Origin: Nostoc sp. GT001
GTDB lineage: Bacteria > Cyanobacteriota > Cyanobacteriia > Cyanobacteriales > Nostocaceae
DNA length: 24,740 bases
Assembly (NCBI RefSeq): GCF_030382115.1
Contig: NZ_JAUDRJ010000003.1
Span: 478,052-502,791 of the forward strand
Reading direction: 5' to 3'
Part shown: positions 8,825 through 16,237 of the stretch, one piece after another
Layout of the letters: each line of letters opens with the position of its first letter
How positions within the stretch are numbered: the first letter of the stretch is position 1
The notes under the pieces: model-generated
What the model saw: only the letters and a program-made list of their open reading frames with translations
Told to the model about the DNA's origin: nothing
Database searches by the model: none
Position numbers and translations under genes: made by a program

Positions 8825-9844
8825 TTAAACCAGCAGCGGTCTAAATCCATGTTTCACTGATACCTTACCAATCTGCTCCATTTTGTCTACGGTAATCTGA
8901 TTCCGTCCCCACGAAAAGTTCGTGTATAACTTCTCAAATTCCAACAGCATTGATTCGGCAAAACAAGCAAACAGCTGACGGGCTGGCACGTCCATATTGA
9001 CGATTTTCATAATTTTCCAGTCAATATCTAGGGAATGCTCGACAATCCCACCATTTAACACAAATACACCAGGATGCTGAACTTTTGTTGCTAAGTTTTT
9101 CGGATAGCCACCATCAATCAACAAACAGGGTTGTTTCAAAGTGGTCGGGTCAATTTCCACGCCTCTGGGCATACTAGCAACCCAAACTACAACATCGGCT
9201 TGGGGCAGTGCTTCTGTCAAACCCATGATTTTCCCTCGTCCCAGTTCGTCTTGTAACTCTTTGAGACGTTCTTGATCGCGGGCGATCAACAAAAGTTCTT
9301 GGACATCTGTTTTCGCATCTAGCCAGCGGGTAACTGCACTACCAATATCTCCAGTTGCCCCACATATAGCAACAGTCGCTTTTGATAGATCGATTCCCAA
9401 TTGTTTTGAGGCTTCTTCCACCTGCTTACAAATAATGTAGGCAGTATGTGTGTTTCCTGTAGTGAAGCGTTCAAACTCTAGTTTAATGTTGCGGACTTGG
9501 CTAAACTGGTCTAACTTAAAGTTTTCAAAAATAATCGACGAAAATCCGCCTAAAGCTGTAATGTTAATGCCATGCTTTTGTGCGTGAGCCATCGCGTTGA
9601 GGATTTTGCGCGTCGCGGCTTTGATGCGGCGACTAGCCAGCATCTCTGGCAAAAAGCAAGATTCTACATACCGTCCTTCAATTTTTTGCCCAGTTACACT
9701 GGTGACAATAATGGTATCGACAATTTGCGGTGGGGCGCTGCACCAAAAGTCTAGCCCTTGATCGGCATATTCTGGGTATCCCAATTCTTTAGCTACCGAT
9801 TGAGCGTGTTCTAAACTAGTCAGATGTCCAATTAGACCAAACAT
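8825..9844 (-). CDS. aar: Long-chain acyl-[acyl-carrier-protein] reductase (fatty aldehyde-forming)
   Basis: 339 aa. It reduces fatty acyl-ACP (or acyl-CoA) with NADPH to a fatty aldehyde, the first step of cyanobacterial alkane synthesis. The start [15 protein letters not shown] is the conserved AAR N-terminus. The Rossmann segment [20 protein letters not shown] (NADPH) lies at about 156-175. The catalytic cysteine that carries the acyl thioester is Cys294 in [17 protein letters not shown], at the same position as in characterised homologues. Order on this strand is ado, aar, accA, with 126 bp between ado and aar filled by repeats. The product is passed to ADO, and AAR-ADO interaction has been described. 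Confidence 0.97.
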   Translation of the reverse strand: MFGLIGHLTSLEHAQSVAKELGYPEYADQGLDFWCSAPPQIVDTIIVTSVTGQKIEGRYVESCFLPEMLASRRIKAATRKILNAMAHAQKHGINITALGGFSSIIFENFKLDQFSQVRNIKLEFERFTTGNTHTAYIICKQVEEASKQLGIDLSKATVAICGATGDIGSAVTRWLDAKTDVQELLLIARDQERLKELQDELGRGKIMGLTEALPQADVVVWVASMPRGVEIDPTTLKQPCLLIDGGYPKNLATKVQHPGVFVLNGGIVEHSLDIDWKIMKIVNMDVPARQLFACFAESMLLEFEKLYTNFSWGRNQITVDKMEQIGKVSVKHGFRPLLV

Positions 9845-9891
9845 GTAGTGATTATTAGGCTTGTGCTGTCTTGAGGCGTGGAATTTAGTAG

Positions 9892-9967
9892 AGTTAGGAG
9901 TTAGGAGTTCTGAGTTCTGAGTTCTGAATTTAAACTACTCAGCACTCAGCACTCGTTACTCAGCACT
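9892..9967. repeat. STRR arrays between ado and aar
   Basis: GTTAGGA heptamers (about 9892-9912) pass into GTTCTGA heptamers (about 9913-9930). After a short spacer come CTCAGCA/CTCGTTA heptamers (about 9938-9965), which pair with the GTTCTGA/GTGCTGA type. The block fills most of the 126-bp ado-aar gap, begins near the ado stop, and may set the relative transcription of the two genes. Confidence 0.8.
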
Positions 9968-9970
9968 TTG

Positions 9971-10669
9971 TTAGGCGGCTATGAGTCCGTAGGCTGACAA
10001 GCGCATGATATCGCGAGTCGTGAAGCCTATGTTACTTAATGCTTCACCGTATTGAATCATAAAATCTTCTACCAAAGCATCTTTTTCCATTGCCATTGTG
10101 TGGGCATCACCCTCTACTTGGTTAAGCATTCTCCAGACTATGGGAAGGTTATGGCGATTTGCAAGTTCAAGTTCAGCTTTTGATTCTGTGAAATGTTCTT
10201 TCAACCAAACTTCTCCAAAGTTGAGATGGCTATATTCTTCTTTTACTACTCCTTCCGTGATTTTGCGGGCAAAAGCGTCGGCGACGGGGATGTAAATGTT
10301 ATATGCTGCGATCGCAAAACATTCAATAATCAAAGACTGAATCAACAGACAAGTGACGACCTTGCCTTCCGCCGCTGCTGTTTGGAAATTCTGGTGTAGT
10401 CCAGAGAAAAATTCCTTGGCAAATTGCAAATCTGGGGTAACATTCAAATTGCGCCCACAAGCTTCAAATCCTTTCTTGTGACGGCTTTCCATCTTCGAGA
10501 GGCGAATCAATTCATCATGAGATTCTGGCAGCAGTTCGGCTAATGTGATGTAATTTTCATGGGCTTCTTGTTCCCCTTCAATCACGATCGCATTAATCCG
10601 GCTATAAGCATCTTTGTATGTTTCGCTCTTGAAATCTAATTCTTTAAATTGGTCTGCAAGCTGCTGCAT
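9971..10669 (-). CDS. ado: Aldehyde-deformylating oxygenase (alkane synthase)
   Basis: 232 aa. It converts Cn fatty aldehydes to Cn-1 alkanes plus formate using a ferritin-like di-iron centre, O2 and reduced ferredoxin. All six metal ligands are visible: Glu33, Glu61, His64 (MESRH), Glu116, Glu145 and His148 (EEYSH). The highly conserved block [20 protein letters not shown] contains Cys107 and Glu116. The helical length matches characterised enzymes. A GGAG 11 bases before the ATG, and a candidate promoter at 10716-10743, indicate that this is the first gene of the ado-aar unit. It is divergent from the ABC permease. Confidence 0.98.
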   Translation of the reverse strand: MQQLADQFKELDFKSETYKDAYSRINAIVIEGEQEAHENYITLAELLPESHDELIRLSKMESRHKKGFEACGRNLNVTPDLQFAKEFFSGLHQNFQTAAAEGKVVTCLLIQSLIIECFAIAAYNIYIPVADAFARKITEGVVKEEYSHLNFGEVWLKEHFTESKAELELANRHNLPIVWRMLNQVEGDAHTMAMEKDALVEDFMIQYGEALSNIGFTTRDIMRLSAYGLIAA

Positions 10670-10715
10670 GGTTATGTTTACTCCTGTAAACCTGAATTAT
10701 TTGACACCAGGATTC

Positions 10716-10743
10716 AATTTACCCTATGAATTGAGGGTAACAA
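10716..10743 (-). promoter_or_regulatory. Candidate ado promoter with an inverted-repeat operator
   Basis: On the minus strand, TTGTTA (10738-10743) and TAAATT (10716-10721) are spaced by 16 bases, a plausible -35/-10 pair about 47 bases before the ado ATG. A perfect 7-bp inverted repeat, TTACCCT (10719-10725) and AGGGTAA (10734-10740) with an 8-base spacer, fits between and overlaps both hexamers. That geometry suits a dimeric repressor. On the plus strand TTGACA at 10701-10706 could be part of a promoter for the divergent permease, but its -10 is weak. Confidence 0.5.
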
Positions 10744-10849
10744 TCTCTGTGGTTTAATTTAACTTAACAAGTAGACTATGTTTATAGATTAATGGTTGCT
10801 GGGGGCAATGCTCTAGTACTAGCGAAATAAATGCTTTGCGGCTCAAGTT

Positions 10850-11677
10850 ATGTCTAAACCAAACCTGAATGTGAAATCTGGTGATTTTTTGAGCCTAGTA
10901 ATCTTACTGCTAGGGGCATTTATCGTTCTACTACCGCTGTTTGTGGTCTTTCTCACCTCCTTTGCACCGACATCCGCCAGCCCAGAAAATTTGTTCAAAA
11001 ATAACTGGTCTTTAGCAAATTACCGCGTTGCATGGCAACAAGGAAAATTTTTGCTGGCGTTTGCTAATTCTACCTTGGTAGCGATCGCTGTGACGGCGTT
11101 TCAGATTGTCACTTCTGCTTTGGCTGGTTACGCCCTAGCACGATTGAAGTTTCGGGGACGCCAAGCACTGCTATTAGTCGTTTTAGCAACTTTAGTAATT
11201 CCCTTTCAGTTATTGGTGATTCCCATCTTTTTGGTATTGAAGTGGGGACACCTGATAAATACATACTGGGCGCTGATTTTACCCACTGCGGTTAGCGGAT
11301 TTGGGATTTTTTTATTACGTCAGTATTTCCAGACAATTCCCGTGGAATTAGAGGAAGCCGCAGCTATAGATGGGGCGAATCGACTGCAAATTTTGTGGCG
11401 GGTGATGTTACCTTTAGCCCGTCCAGCATTGGTGACGCTGTTTTTGTTCACATTCATCGGTGAGTGGAATGATTTGTTTAAGCCTCTAGTATTTACCACA
11501 AGGCCAGAATTAAGAACGGTGCAACTAGCGTTGGCTGAGTTTCAGGAGCAATTTACGAATAATTGGCCCTTGATGATGGCGGCAGTGACAATAGCAACAG
11601 TGCCAGTGATGGTATTATTCCTCATCGGTCAGCGTCAATTTCTTCAAGGTATTGCTGCGACGGGGATTAAGAATTAG
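10850..11677 (+). CDS. Carbohydrate ABC transporter permease (MalG/UgpE type)
   Basis: 275 aa. This is a membrane subunit of a sugar-type (CUT1) ABC importer. Six transmembrane helices are evident, starting with residues 13-36. The cytoplasmic coupling loop ELEEAAAIDGANRLQILWRV (167-186) is the EAA motif that docks on the ATPase. NYRVAWQQGKFLLAFANS and TLVIPFQLLVIPIFL are typical of the family. The partner permease, binding protein and ATPase are not here, so it is an orphan that probably joins components coded elsewhere; the substrate cannot be assigned. It is divergent from ado with a 180-bp shared gap. No strong Shine-Dalgarno sequence precedes the ATG. Confidence 0.93.
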   Translation: MSKPNLNVKSGDFLSLVILLLGAFIVLLPLFVVFLTSFAPTSASPENLFKNNWSLANYRVAWQQGKFLLAFANSTLVAIAVTAFQIVTSALAGYALARLKFRGRQALLLVVLATLVIPFQLLVIPIFLVLKWGHLINTYWALILPTAVSGFGIFLLRQYFQTIPVELEEAAAIDGANRLQILWRVMLPLARPALVTLFLFTFIGEWNDLFKPLVFTTRPELRTVQLALAEFQEQFTNNWPLMMAAVTIATVPVMVLFLIGQRQFLQGIAATGIKN

Positions 11678-11743
11678 TGGAGAAACAGGCGGTAAGTGGA
11701 AGCCCGATTTGAGTTACTAGACGAGACGCCCACTCGACAATAC

Positions 11744-11869
11744 AGCACTGACAGCTATTATGCAATACAGACCGCCAGGGAATAGAATTCCCTGTCTAAT
11801 GGTGCAAGTCCTCTAGAAGAGGACTAGAAAAACTTGGGTTAAAGCACTGACAGCTATTATGCAATACAG
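11744..11869. repeat. Direct 27-bp repeats flanking two AGA-loop hairpins
   Basis: An exact 27-bp sequence, beginning AGCACTGACAGCTATTATGC, occurs at 11744-11770 and 11843-11869. Between the copies lie two perfect 8-bp-stem hairpins, CAGGGAAT-AGA-ATTCCCTG (about 11776-11794) and AGTCCTCT-AGA-AGAGGACT (about 11808-11826), with the same AGA loop. No reading frame is present. On the minus strand the 27-mer resembles the element at 11919-11948. The gap 11678-12089 contains no gene; it probably holds the promoter of the small gene at 12090. Confidence 0.85.
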
Positions 11870-11918
11870 TACAGTTTTTCTTTTTGCCCTTTTCTATCAT
11901 AGCTTTCAGCTTTGAGGA

Positions 11919-11948
11919 TGTACCTCATAGCTGCCGGAAGTGCTGTAA
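11919..11948 (+). repeat. Dispersed element TGTACCTCAT-N9-AAGTGCTGTAA, copy upstream of module 1
   Basis: The same bipartite sequence occurs at 16311-16340 (TGTACCTCAT, nine bases, AAGCGCTGTAA) with identical spacing. Diverged minus-strand copies lie at 11744-11770, 11843-11869 and 16238-16265. ATAGCTG...AGTGCT in this copy pairs with AGCACT...CAGCTAT of the 27-mer at 11843, so the two can form a stem-loop. Function unknown. Confidence 0.7.
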
Positions 11949-12004
11949 ATAATTTGAATTGGTATTAATAAAAATAGCTGTAAAGAAAATCCCGCAGGAA
12001 AATT

Positions 12005-12062
12005 ATGAACTTTTATGACACTGAGCGTAATCATTGCTAACTAAACTGAAGCAGTAATTATA
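12005..12062 (+). repeat. 58-bp block shared upstream of both small Cys-tail genes (copy 1)
   Basis: Aligned without gaps to 15670-15727, 40 of 58 positions agree, including GCGTAAT, CTGAA and TAATTAT cores. It ends 28 bp before the small gene at 12090. It is likely a conserved promoter or leader, or simply homology left by module duplication. Confidence 0.7.
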
Positions 12063-12089
12063 CACATCCCGTCAGGAACGAAAACACTC

Positions 12090-12416
12090 ATGAGTTCTCA
12101 ACAAGTCATAGATCCTCAAATATTACAGCAGTTACAAGAAGAGATTCAGCAGAAAATGAATGAAAGCCTAGAAAACGCTGACTTACATTCAGTGCTTGAA
12201 AAGTACGGCTTATTAGAGTACAGAGTCTTGAGAATTCATTGGCAGTGTAATCTCGATCCCAATCAACTCAAATCAGATGATGCAGTTGATGAACAGCAAC
12301 CCAATGCATTATTGCCAACAACTCCAAGACCTTCAATACCAGAAATTGTGTTAGTCAAAAAAGCATTGTGTATCCCTTGTCCATCAACTGGTAGCCCTTT
12401 AGGCTGTAACTGCTAA
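12090..12416 (+). CDS. Small protein with a cysteine-rich C-terminal tail (unknown function)
   Basis: 108 aa, not recognised. The N-terminal half is acidic and helical (residues 8-50). A proline-rich linker follows (71-85), then a short tail with four cysteines (94, 97, 106, 108: LCIPCPSTGSPLGCNC); Cys53 is the only other. There is no signal peptide or membrane segment. A leader plus a short Cys/Ser/Thr/Gly-rich end is the general layout of ribosomally made, modified peptides. It could equally be a metal-binding tail or a small partner of the adhesin gene 168 bp downstream. No modifying enzyme is visible. AGGAA at 12073-12077 is a loosely spaced Shine-Dalgarno sequence. A hairpin follows at 12436. 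The ordered N-terminus and stop position support a real gene. Confidence 0.65.
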   Translation: MSSQQVIDPQILQQLQEEIQQKMNESLENADLHSVLEKYGLLEYRVLRIHWQCNLDPNQLKSDDAVDEQQPNALLPTTPRPSIPEIVLVKKALCIPCPSTGSPLGCNC

Positions 12417-12435
12417 ATAATTTAATCTTCGGACT

Positions 12436-12482
12436 GCAAAGAGTTTATTCTAGTAAATGTAAAAATACTAAACTTTGCTTTT
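12436..12482 (+). terminator. Hairpin with T-rich tail behind the first small gene
   Basis: GCAAAGAGTTTA (12436-12447) pairs with TAAACTTTGC (12469-12478) with a 2-base bulge, followed by TTTTAT. It stands 20 bp behind the stop codon and about 105 bp before the adhesin ATG. It may end or attenuate the small-gene transcript. Confidence 0.55.
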
Positions 12483-12584
12483 ATGTAGTAGTTAGGCTAC
12501 AAAGATAACCTCAGCGTACTAACATCGCTAATTAGCAAAAAGCAGTATTTTAATAAACTCTGATGTTTTGAGAGCCAGTTTTTC

Positions 12585-15047
12585 ATGTCTCAAAATCGAA
12601 GCAGTTGCCACTGGAAGTTAGGAATAGTGAGTACTTTAGTAATTGCTAGAGTGCTCATTTTTGCTGAGAGTTTTGCCTTAGCTCAAATTCAAAAAGATGC
12701 CACACTTGGATCTGAAAGTTCGATCATTACACCAAAGCTCATTGATGGTCAGCCTATAGACCAGATTGATGGTGGAGCAGTTCGTGGTACAAGCTTGCTC
12801 CACAGCTTTGAAAAATTTTCTATCTCTGCGGGAAGGACAGCCCATTTTAACAATGCAATCAATATTCAGAACATTATCAGTCGGGTGACAGGCAATTCTG
12901 TTTCTAATATAGATGGCATTCTCAAAGCTAACGGTACAGCTAACGTATTTTTGATTAATCCTAACGGCATTGTTTTTGGTACCAATGCTTCTTTAAATAT
13001 TGGCGGTTCATTTGTGGCGAGTACGGCGAGTAGTGTGAACTTTGCTGATGGTACAAACTTTAGTGCTACATCTAGTCAAACTGCACCTCTACTCACAGAA
13101 AGTGTTCCTATAGGTTTACAATTCGGAACAAATGCGGCGCCCATCCGCAATCAATCCCAAGCAAGTCCCAATAATACAATTAATACCTTCGGACAAGGTG
13201 TTGGTCTACAGGTGCAGCAAGGCAAAACCCTAGCACTTATAGGCGGTAATATAACGCTAGAGGGCGGAAATTTAACGGCAAGTGGGGGAAGAATTGAGTT
13301 AGGAAGCGTTGCTGGCAATAGTTTGGTTGGTCTGAATTCAACGAATCAAGGTTGGGTATTAGGATATGAAGGTGTTCAAAATTTTCAGAACATCGAACTC
13401 ACCCAGCAAAGTGAGATTCCATCTACTATAGATACCAGTGGCAAAGGTGGCGGTAATATCCACCTGCAAGGACAACGAGTATTGGTGACTGACGGTTCAC
13501 AAATTTTGGCTCTTAGCCTGGGAACGCAACCAGGAGGAAATTTGACAGTGAACGCTTCCGAATCTGTAGAACTTGGACTAAATGCGTTCTTGTCTACTGG
13601 AACTTTCGACACTGGAAACTCTGGAGATATAAATATCACTACCAGAAAGTTGATTGTCAAAGATGGAGCGCAAGTCTTAATGTTCAATCTGGGGTCGGGA
13701 TTGGCGGGGCAATTGACCATCAACGCCTCAGATTCCGTAGAACTAATTGCAGGCATCCCCATTTCTCCTTTGCCAGATGGTAGTGATTTAACATCCAGTG
13801 GATTATTTAGTGCAACTTATGGCACTCCAAATGCTGGCAGCATAATAATTAATACTGGAAAGTTACGTATTGAGGGAGGGGCAGCAATATCAACAAGTTC
13901 TGAGGGTATACTTGGGCGTTTTTCTAACCAATTTATACCAGCTACAGGAGATGGAGGAGATTTGATAGTGAACGCCTCTGAGTCCGTAGAATTAATAGGA
14001 ACCTCAGCAAATGGTTCTAGGCTCAGTAGCTTGTTTGCTGGGACTCAAGGGACTGGAAATGGCGGCAACTTGACCCTAACTACAGGGCAATTGATTATCA
14101 AAGATGGGGCGGCAATAACTGTCAGCAGTGAAGCTCGAAAAAATGTTAACTATCAAGGGGATGTACCCAATTTAGGTCTAGCAGGCGAACTCAATATAAG
14201 CGCTCGTTCCATTCTGCTGGATAAAGGAAAACTCACATCTAATAGTGAGTCAGGTAAGGGCGGTGACATTGCGGTACAGGTGCGGGACTTATTACTGATG
14301 CGTCGCAACAGTCAAATCTCTACTAATGCCGGAGGTGATAAAACTGGCGGTAATATCACCATCAATGCACCTAATGGCTTTCTCGTCGCCACTCTTTTCG
14401 GAAATAGCGATATTACCGCCAATGCCAACTTTGGTTCTGGTGGTAAAATTGCGATCGCCGCTAAGAATATCTTTGGATTTGTGCCACGCACCCGTGCAGA
14501 GGTGGAGATATTTGATCCAAAAGATATAAACCCGAATAACATCTCAACAAGTGACATCACTGCATTTTCTCAGCAAAACCCTTCATTAAGTGGCACTGTA
14601 CAAATCAACTCACCAGATGCTGACCCCAGTAAAGGATTAGTGGAACTACCTGTAAATCTGGTTGATGCTTCGCAGCAAATTGTTGCTAGTTGTAGTTCTG
14701 GTGGAAAAATAGGAAGAAGTTCGTTTTTTACTACTGGGCGTGGAGGAATACAAGCCGATCCCACGGAGCCATTGATAGCTGATGATGCAGTGCTAGCAGA
14801 TTGGATTGCCCTTCCTCCAGAGAGTCAGAATCGTGCTGGTGGTATTCAGAAAAAAGTGGTTATTCAGGCGCAGGGATACACAGAAGAAAAATCACAGAAG
14901 GTTAATTCTATCGATGAACCTACTCAAATTGTAGAAGCCCAAGGGTGGATTATAGATGCCAATGGGAATGTGGTTCTGGTTGCTCAAGTACCCACTGCAT
15001 CGCCCCATAACTCCTCGCTCGTCGCTACATTTTGCGGTGCTAACTAA
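12585..15047 (+). CDS. Filamentous-haemagglutinin-type secreted adhesin (TpsA-like), module 1
   Basis: 820 aa. This is a secreted beta-helical protein of the two-partner secretion class. A signal peptide occupies residues 1-33, with cleavage likely after ALA. The N-terminal haemagglutination-activity (TPS) domain spans about 36-170: it contains SRVTG, SNIDGILKANGTANVFLINP, NPNGIVFG and IGGSFVASTASSVNF. The middle is built of degenerate beta-helix repeats of the G-G-N-L/I-T/x-I/V-N-A-S-x-S-V-E-L type at about 210-640. The C-terminal 180 residues are nearly the same as in the second adhesin. The mature protein has only two cysteines, 703 and 817. The function is probably surface adhesion or matrix, and the target is unknown. 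TpsA proteins need a TpsB outer-membrane transporter; none is in the window. No clear Shine-Dalgarno sequence precedes the ATG. Confidence 0.9.
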   Translation: MSQNRSSCHWKLGIVSTLVIARVLIFAESFALAQIQKDATLGSESSIITPKLIDGQPIDQIDGGAVRGTSLLHSFEKFSISAGRTAHFNNAINIQNIISRVTGNSVSNIDGILKANGTANVFLINPNGIVFGTNASLNIGGSFVASTASSVNFADGTNFSATSSQTAPLLTESVPIGLQFGTNAAPIRNQSQASPNNTINTFGQGVGLQVQQGKTLALIGGNITLEGGNLTASGGRIELGSVAGNSLVGLNSTNQGWVLGYEGVQNFQNIELTQQSEIPSTIDTSGKGGGNIHLQGQRVLVTDGSQILALSLGTQPGGNLTVNASESVELGLNAFLSTGTFDTGNSGDINITTRKLIVKDGAQVLMFNLGSGLAGQLTINASDSVELIAGIPISPLPDGSDLTSSGLFSATYGTPNAGSIIINTGKLRIEGGAAISTSSEGILGRFSNQFIPATGDGGDLIVNASESVELIGTSANGSRLSSLFAGTQGTGNGGNLTLTTGQLIIKDGAAITVSSEARKNVNYQGDVPNLGLAGELNISARSILLDKGKLTSNSESGKGGDIAVQVRDLLLMRRNSQISTNAGGDKTGGNITINAPNGFLVATLFGNSDITANANFGSGGKIAIAAKNIFGFVPRTRAEVEIFDPKDINPNNISTSDITAFSQQNPSLSGTVQINSPDADPSKGLVELPVNLVDASQQIVASCSSGGKIGRSSFFTTGRGGIQADPTEPLIADDAVLADWIALPPESQNRAGGIQKKVVIQAQGYTEEKSQKVNSIDEPTQIVEAQGWIIDANGNVVLVAQVPTASPHNSSLVATFCGAN

Positions 15048-15075
15048 AAATTGAGATTCTCATAACTTTTGTTAA

Positions 15076-15535
15076 TGCGTTGGCGTAGCCCATCGTAGAC
15101 ATCGCCTCTTTGCAATGAACTTTATATGTAGCGATCGCTCTTTTGACTGAATTCAGGTGTCATATCATGTCCGCATAATTAGTTATGCTAACCACAGTCA
15201 TTGCACCCCACCCCCAGCCCCTCCCCGCTTGCGGGGAGGGGAGACAAAGCGCAGCTTTGGCGGGGTGGGGTTCTTGGGGTTTAGTAAGTAATTAAGCGGA
15301 CATGATATCAGTGCGATCGCCCCTTCTACTCAAATCAAGTGTGGTGTGATCGCTTCTTTGCAATGACATTCATACAAGCGATCGCCCTTTCCATTAAATC
15401 AGTGCGTTGGCGTAGACCTTCGTAGATATCGCTGATTTGCTATGACCTTCATACAAGCGATCGCTTTTTTGGCTGAATTCAGTGCGCCAGTGCAATCATT
15501 GATTTGCAATGACCTTCATACGAGCGATCGCCTTA
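15076..15535. repeat. Degenerate HIP1-containing repeat array
   Basis: A unit of the form CAATGACCTTCATACAAGCG followed by ATCGC recurs at about 15114, 15361, 15442 and 15508, each ending in the HIP1 octamer GCGATCGC. Two copies of GCGTTGGCGTAG followed by a CGTAGA-ATCGC segment (about 15076, 15403) and several GAATTCAGTGCG segments are interspersed. Without the inserted element at 15157-15308 the period is roughly 65-95 bp. There is no reading frame. Spacers are not unique in the CRISPR sense. Confidence 0.8.
15157..15308. mobile_element. MITE-like element with terminal inverted repeats, inserted in the HIP1 array
   Basis: ATATCATGTCCGC at 15162-15174 is the exact reverse complement of 15296-15308. 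The match continues inwards (TAATTA after one mismatch). Inside are nested stems: CCCCTCCCCGC-TT-GCGGGGAGGGG (perfect 11 bp) and CAAAGC-GCA-GCTTTG, enclosed by CCCCACCC/GGGGTGGGG. There is no coding capacity, so it would need a transposase in trans. CAG stands on both sides (15154-15156, 15309-15311) and may be a 3-bp target duplication; the left boundary is uncertain by about 5 bases. Flanking text matches neighbouring array units, supporting insertion into a pre-existing repeat. Confidence 0.75.
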
Positions 15536-15593
15536 ATAAAGCCTGTGAGCTTATCCAAATCATAAACAGAGTGTGAGACTTGAAGAGATATCA

Positions 15594-15616
15594 ATTACTC
15601 AATTCTCTTGAGTAAT
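15594..15616. other. Perfect hairpin in the leader region of module 2
   Basis: ATTACTCAA-TTCTC-TTGAGTAAT has 9-bp arms. It lies 54 bp before the 58-bp conserved block and has no T-run, so it is not a typical terminator. It could be a protein-binding palindrome. The rest of 15536-15887 contains no gene. Confidence 0.5.
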
Positions 15617-15669
15617 CAACGGTGAGTAGCCAGATTTATCAATTCTTTAAGCAAATCCAGCACAAATAT

Positions 15670-15727
15670 ATGAAGTTTTGTAACACAATGCGTAATTATA
15701 ACTAGTCAAGCTGAATTCATAATTATC
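15670..15727 (+). repeat. 58-bp block shared upstream of both small Cys-tail genes (copy 2)
   Basis: This is the partner of 12005-12062 (40 of 58 positions identical, ungapped). Here it ends 161 bp before the small gene at 15888, so the region downstream of it has been expanded or contracted in one module. Confidence 0.7.
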
Positions 15728-15887
15728 GGAGTTCACAAGAGCGTTAGAAACTTAATGCTTTCGTTACACTCTAAACTTTGTATTATTGATTCCTTCGTTG
15801 CCAAACTGTACTAATCAAACTCACGTTAATTGAGTACATCACAAGATAAGTTTATACATTTACCAGTCTGCAAAAAGAGCGAAAATT

Positions 15888-16169
15888 ATGAATTCTCAAA
15901 ATACACGGCAGTCAACAAACAATATTCAAAACGAATTGAGTGAAGACCTGAAGAACTCTGAGGTGAGTGTTGTGAGCAAAAATAACGATGTAGTGGGAGA
16001 CGATTCTCAAGAAGAATTGCAGACCAGTATCGGCCTAAAAACAAATGAATTTGATGATACTGTTAGCAAGCAAGAAATTAAGGATTTGACAGGAGTAATT
16101 CAATCTAAAAAACTTGCAGAAGAGGTCTGCTGGTATAACCAACAAGGTATAAGGGTATGTAGACCTTAA
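15888..16169 (+). CDS. Small acidic protein with paired C-terminal cysteines (unknown function)
   Basis: 93 aa, not recognised. It is hydrophilic and rich in Asn, Gln, Ser, Glu and Asp over residues 1-75, and predicted largely disordered. It ends in EEVCWYNQQGIRVCRP, with Cys81 and Cys91 as its only cysteines, nine residues apart and close to the end. There is no signal peptide. It occupies the same relative place as the 108-aa gene of module 1: a shared upstream 58-bp block, a following hairpin, then an adhesin gene. The two proteins do not align well outside the M-x-S-Q start and the cysteine tail. It may be a modified-peptide precursor, a redox or metal-binding tail, or an adhesin-associated factor; nothing decides between these. 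Confidence 0.6.
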   Translation: MNSQNTRQSTNNIQNELSEDLKNSEVSVVSKNNDVVGDDSQEELQTSIGLKTNEFDDTVSKQEIKDLTGVIQSKKLAEEVCWYNQQGIRVCRP

Positions 16170-16187
16170 TTGTGTATCAACTTAATA

Positions 16188-16237
16188 ATTAACTTTCTAT
16201 TGAGAATTAAGGTAATAGTTAACAATAGAAAGTTAAT
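16188..16237 (+). terminator. Strong hairpin behind the second small gene
   Basis: Perfect 15-bp arms, 16188-16202 (ATTAACTTTCTATTG) and 16223-16237, enclose a 20-base loop. The hairpin starts 18 bases behind the small gene's stop codon. There is no T-run, so it could be a transcript-stabilising or processing structure rather than an intrinsic terminator. Confidence 0.55.

Noticed and set aside
11771..11842. Group II intron remnant (GGTGCAAGTCC-like text)
   Set aside because: No domain V hairpin, no GTGCG-type 5' end and no reverse transcriptase; the text alone is too short.
13385..13762. 125-codon open frame on the minus strand inside adhesin 1 (and similar ones at 14312-14560, 17610-18002, 18294-18542)
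   Set aside because: They lie antisense to a well-supported adhesin gene, recur at the same place in both paralogues because the sense sequence is conserved, and show no recognisable protein features.
15076..15535. CRISPR-like array
   Set aside because: Repeat units are degenerate and contain HIP1, spacing varies from about 65 to 95 bp, spacers resemble each other, and no cas gene is in the window.
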